Under the pieces are notes generated by a model. It saw only the letters and a list, made by a program, of their open reading frames with translations, did not search any database and had not been told where the DNA came from. A program made the position numbers and the translations under genes. Below, piece by piece: positions 62,899 to 64,000 of a stretch of DNA of 64,000 nt; position 1 is the first letter of the stretch, and each line of letters begins with the position of its first letter. This DNA comes from Pseudodesulfovibrio sp. zrk46 (GTDB lineage Bacteria; Desulfobacterota; Desulfovibrionia; Desulfovibrionales; Desulfovibrionaceae), in assembly GCF_012516435.1 (NCBI RefSeq), contig NZ_CP051216.1:2975669-3039668 (forward strand), given 5' to 3'.

Positions 62899-62932
62899 GC
62901 CCCAGGCCGCTACATGCGGCCTGGGGTGTTTT
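62899..62932 (+). terminator. Hairpin with T-tract before the ERF gene
   Basis: CCCCAGGCCGC pairs with GCGGCCTGGGG around TACAT, followed by TGTTTTC. It can end the primase-helicase transcript. Confidence 0.75.
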
Positions 62933-62950
62933 CATTGTTGGGAGGAAAAT

Positions 62951-63631
62951 ATGGAAACACAGATGAATTCTTCCGAGATTACTGAGTTGGCAGAGGCGAT
63001 GATTCAGGTGCAGCAGATGCTTTCTCCGGCGTTGAGGGATGCAGAAAACACGTTCACTAACAGTCGGTATGCAACACTGCATTCCGTCATGAATGCATGC
63101 CGGGATGCCCTGCTTGAGCATGGCATTTGGTTGACCCAGTATCCGGTGTCGGTGGAAGCGAACCAGTTAGGGCTGGTAACCAAGCTTGTCCACGCTGAGA
63201 CTGGACAATGGCAGGCATCCCTCTTGACGATGCCGCTGCCCAAGAGTGACCCGCAGGGCTATGGTTCTGCCATGACCTACGCCCGTCGTTACGGGATGGC
63301 TGCTTTGGTTGGGATTGTGACCGAGAGCGATGATGATGGCGAATTGGCTTCCTTTCAGGGAGAACCGCACAATCCCGGATTTTCCCCCCGGAATTATGGG
63401 AGGAATTCGAATGCTTCGCAGCCCCAATTGACTCCCAAGAGTGGTGATACTGGCATGACAAATTTGCCCCGTCTCGACGGTGTGCAGTACCGAAAGGGCG
63501 CAGCCAATGACGGCAAGCAGTGTGTGTTAGCTACAGGCGATACTCATTCCAAGAAAGAGCTTTTGCGTAAGGCCGGGTTCCGCTGGGATGGCATTCGCAA
63601 GGTCTGGTGGAGGTATACAGATGCAGCATGA
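62951..63631 (+). CDS. ERF-family single-strand annealing protein
   Basis: This 226-residue protein belongs to the ERF superfamily of phage recombination proteins that anneal complementary single strands. The signature GSAMTYARRYGMAALVGI is at 105-122, followed by the acidic DDDG at 127-130. A linker of about 40 residues leads to a small C-terminal unit with AGFRWDGIRKVWW at 208-220, similar in pattern to RWD/KVWW modules of mobile-element DNA proteins. GGGAGG precedes the ATG. It overlaps the next gene by 11 bases. Confidence 0.9.
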   Translation: METQMNSSEITELAEAMIQVQQMLSPALRDAENTFTNSRYATLHSVMNACRDALLEHGIWLTQYPVSVEANQLGLVTKLVHAETGQWQASLLTMPLPKSDPQGYGSAMTYARRYGMAALVGIVTESDDDGELASFQGEPHNPGFSPRNYGRNSNASQPQLTPKSGDTGMTNLPRLDGVQYRKGAANDGKQCVLATGDTHSKKELLRKAGFRWDGIRKVWWRYTDAA

Positions 63632-64000
63632 TGACACCAAATCGCAGGGATTGTTGCGGCTTCTTACCCAGGGACTCCTGACTCATGCCGAGCAGAAAAC
63701 AGCTAACGAGCTTGGGGATAGGAGTCAGTACATTGGCATGTCCGACATTGGCAAAGGGATGGAATGCATGCGGGCAGCCGTGGCCAACAAGCTTGGTTTA
63801 GCCATCTTTCCCGCCATATCTGCCGTAGGCGAGCTTGCTCCCAAAGATCTTGCCCATACCCTTGGACGACAGATCATCCTGCAACGAGGTCATTGGCAGG
63901 AGCATGGTATTGAACTGGCTCTAGCGACCACTGGCGTAAAACTTATACCGCAGCTTGAGATAGCCATTGAGCACAACAGTGTGCCTATCAAGGCACATCT
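63621..64000 (+). CDS. Probable PD-(D/E)XK nuclease (partial, runs off the right edge)
   Basis: From the ATG at 63621 (TGGAGG seven bases upstream) 126 codons are visible. The segment YIGMSDIGKGMECMRAAVANKL and the later ILQRGHWQEHGIELAL and LIPQLEIAIEH recall the opening of the phage/Cas4-like PD-(D/E)XK nucleases that partner with annealing proteins. The catalytic core lies at or beyond the window edge, so the call is tentative. Confidence 0.55.
   Translation, partial: MQHDDTKSQGLLRLLTQGLLTHAEQKTANELGDRSQYIGMSDIGKGMECMRAAVANKLGLAIFPAISAVGELAPKDLAHTLGRQIILQRGHWQEHGIELALATTGVKLIPQLEIAIEHNSVPIKAH

Noticed and set aside
55217..64000. Possible CRISPR array or defence island
   Set aside because: No regularly spaced long repeats or cas genes were seen; the short repeats here have different spacing and size.

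Overview
The window looks like the chromosome of a sulfate-reducing delta-proteobacterium of the Desulfovibrio/Pseudodesulfovibrio type. Reasons: the block nusA-ylxR-infB-DUF503-rbfA-nrnA-truB-rpsO-pnp lies back to back with a flagellar flgF-G-A-H-I-J-N-K-L-csrA-fliW block (an arrangement I associate with Desulfovibrio), there are sigma-54 style promoters and several sigma-54 activators, a selenoprotein of the Uxx-star family, a TRAP transporter with serine dehydratase, and ARMT1-like/DUF4254 proteins. This assignment is from gene content and memory, not from a search.

Layout. 1-10.6 kb: nikR-folE2, an orphan short rod protein gene, a TfoX-like gene, a FAD dehydrogenase behind a structured leader, a periplasmic solute-binding protein, a sigma-54 activator with a changed GAFTGA loop (GAFTHA), a 1147-residue exported TPR protein, and a MEMO-family gene. 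10.8-22 kb, minus strand: a Uxx-star glutaredoxin-like selenoprotein whose UGA is followed by two codons, a stop and a SECIS-like hairpin; then the pnp-to-rimP translation operon and tRNA-Gly(CCC). 22-33.3 kb: the flagellar rod/ring/hook-junction operon from a good sigma-54 promoter, ending in csrA-fliW, with flgM and a small companion gene convergent to it. 33.5-41.8 kb: ARMT1-like protein, mltA, DUF4254 protein, gatB, mtnA, der and tRNA-Ser(GCT). 42-50.8 kb: a hybrid sensor kinase and a divergent NtrC-type regulator next to a TRAP transporter (dctPQM) and L-serine ammonia-lyase, with a candidate sigma-54 promoter and upstream activator site; this reads as one sense-and-uptake module. 50.8-55.2 kb: a lipoprotein with TPR and CHAT protease-like domains, and an SLC13-type permease.

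55.3 kb to the right edge is a mobile element: tyrosine integrase, an 862-residue protein, a small HTH protein, an 898-residue AEP-primase/DUF927-helicase, an ERF single-strand annealing protein and the start of a probable PD-(D/E)XK nuclease. The right end lies outside the window.

The most unusual object is the 862-residue protein. It aligns by eye over most of its length with the neighbouring primase-helicase and keeps its zinc-finger cysteines, but the primase DxD and His motifs, Walker A (GKT to QRK) and Walker B (DE to NF) are all replaced, while the reading frame is intact. It looks like a kept pseudo-enzyme beside its active relative.
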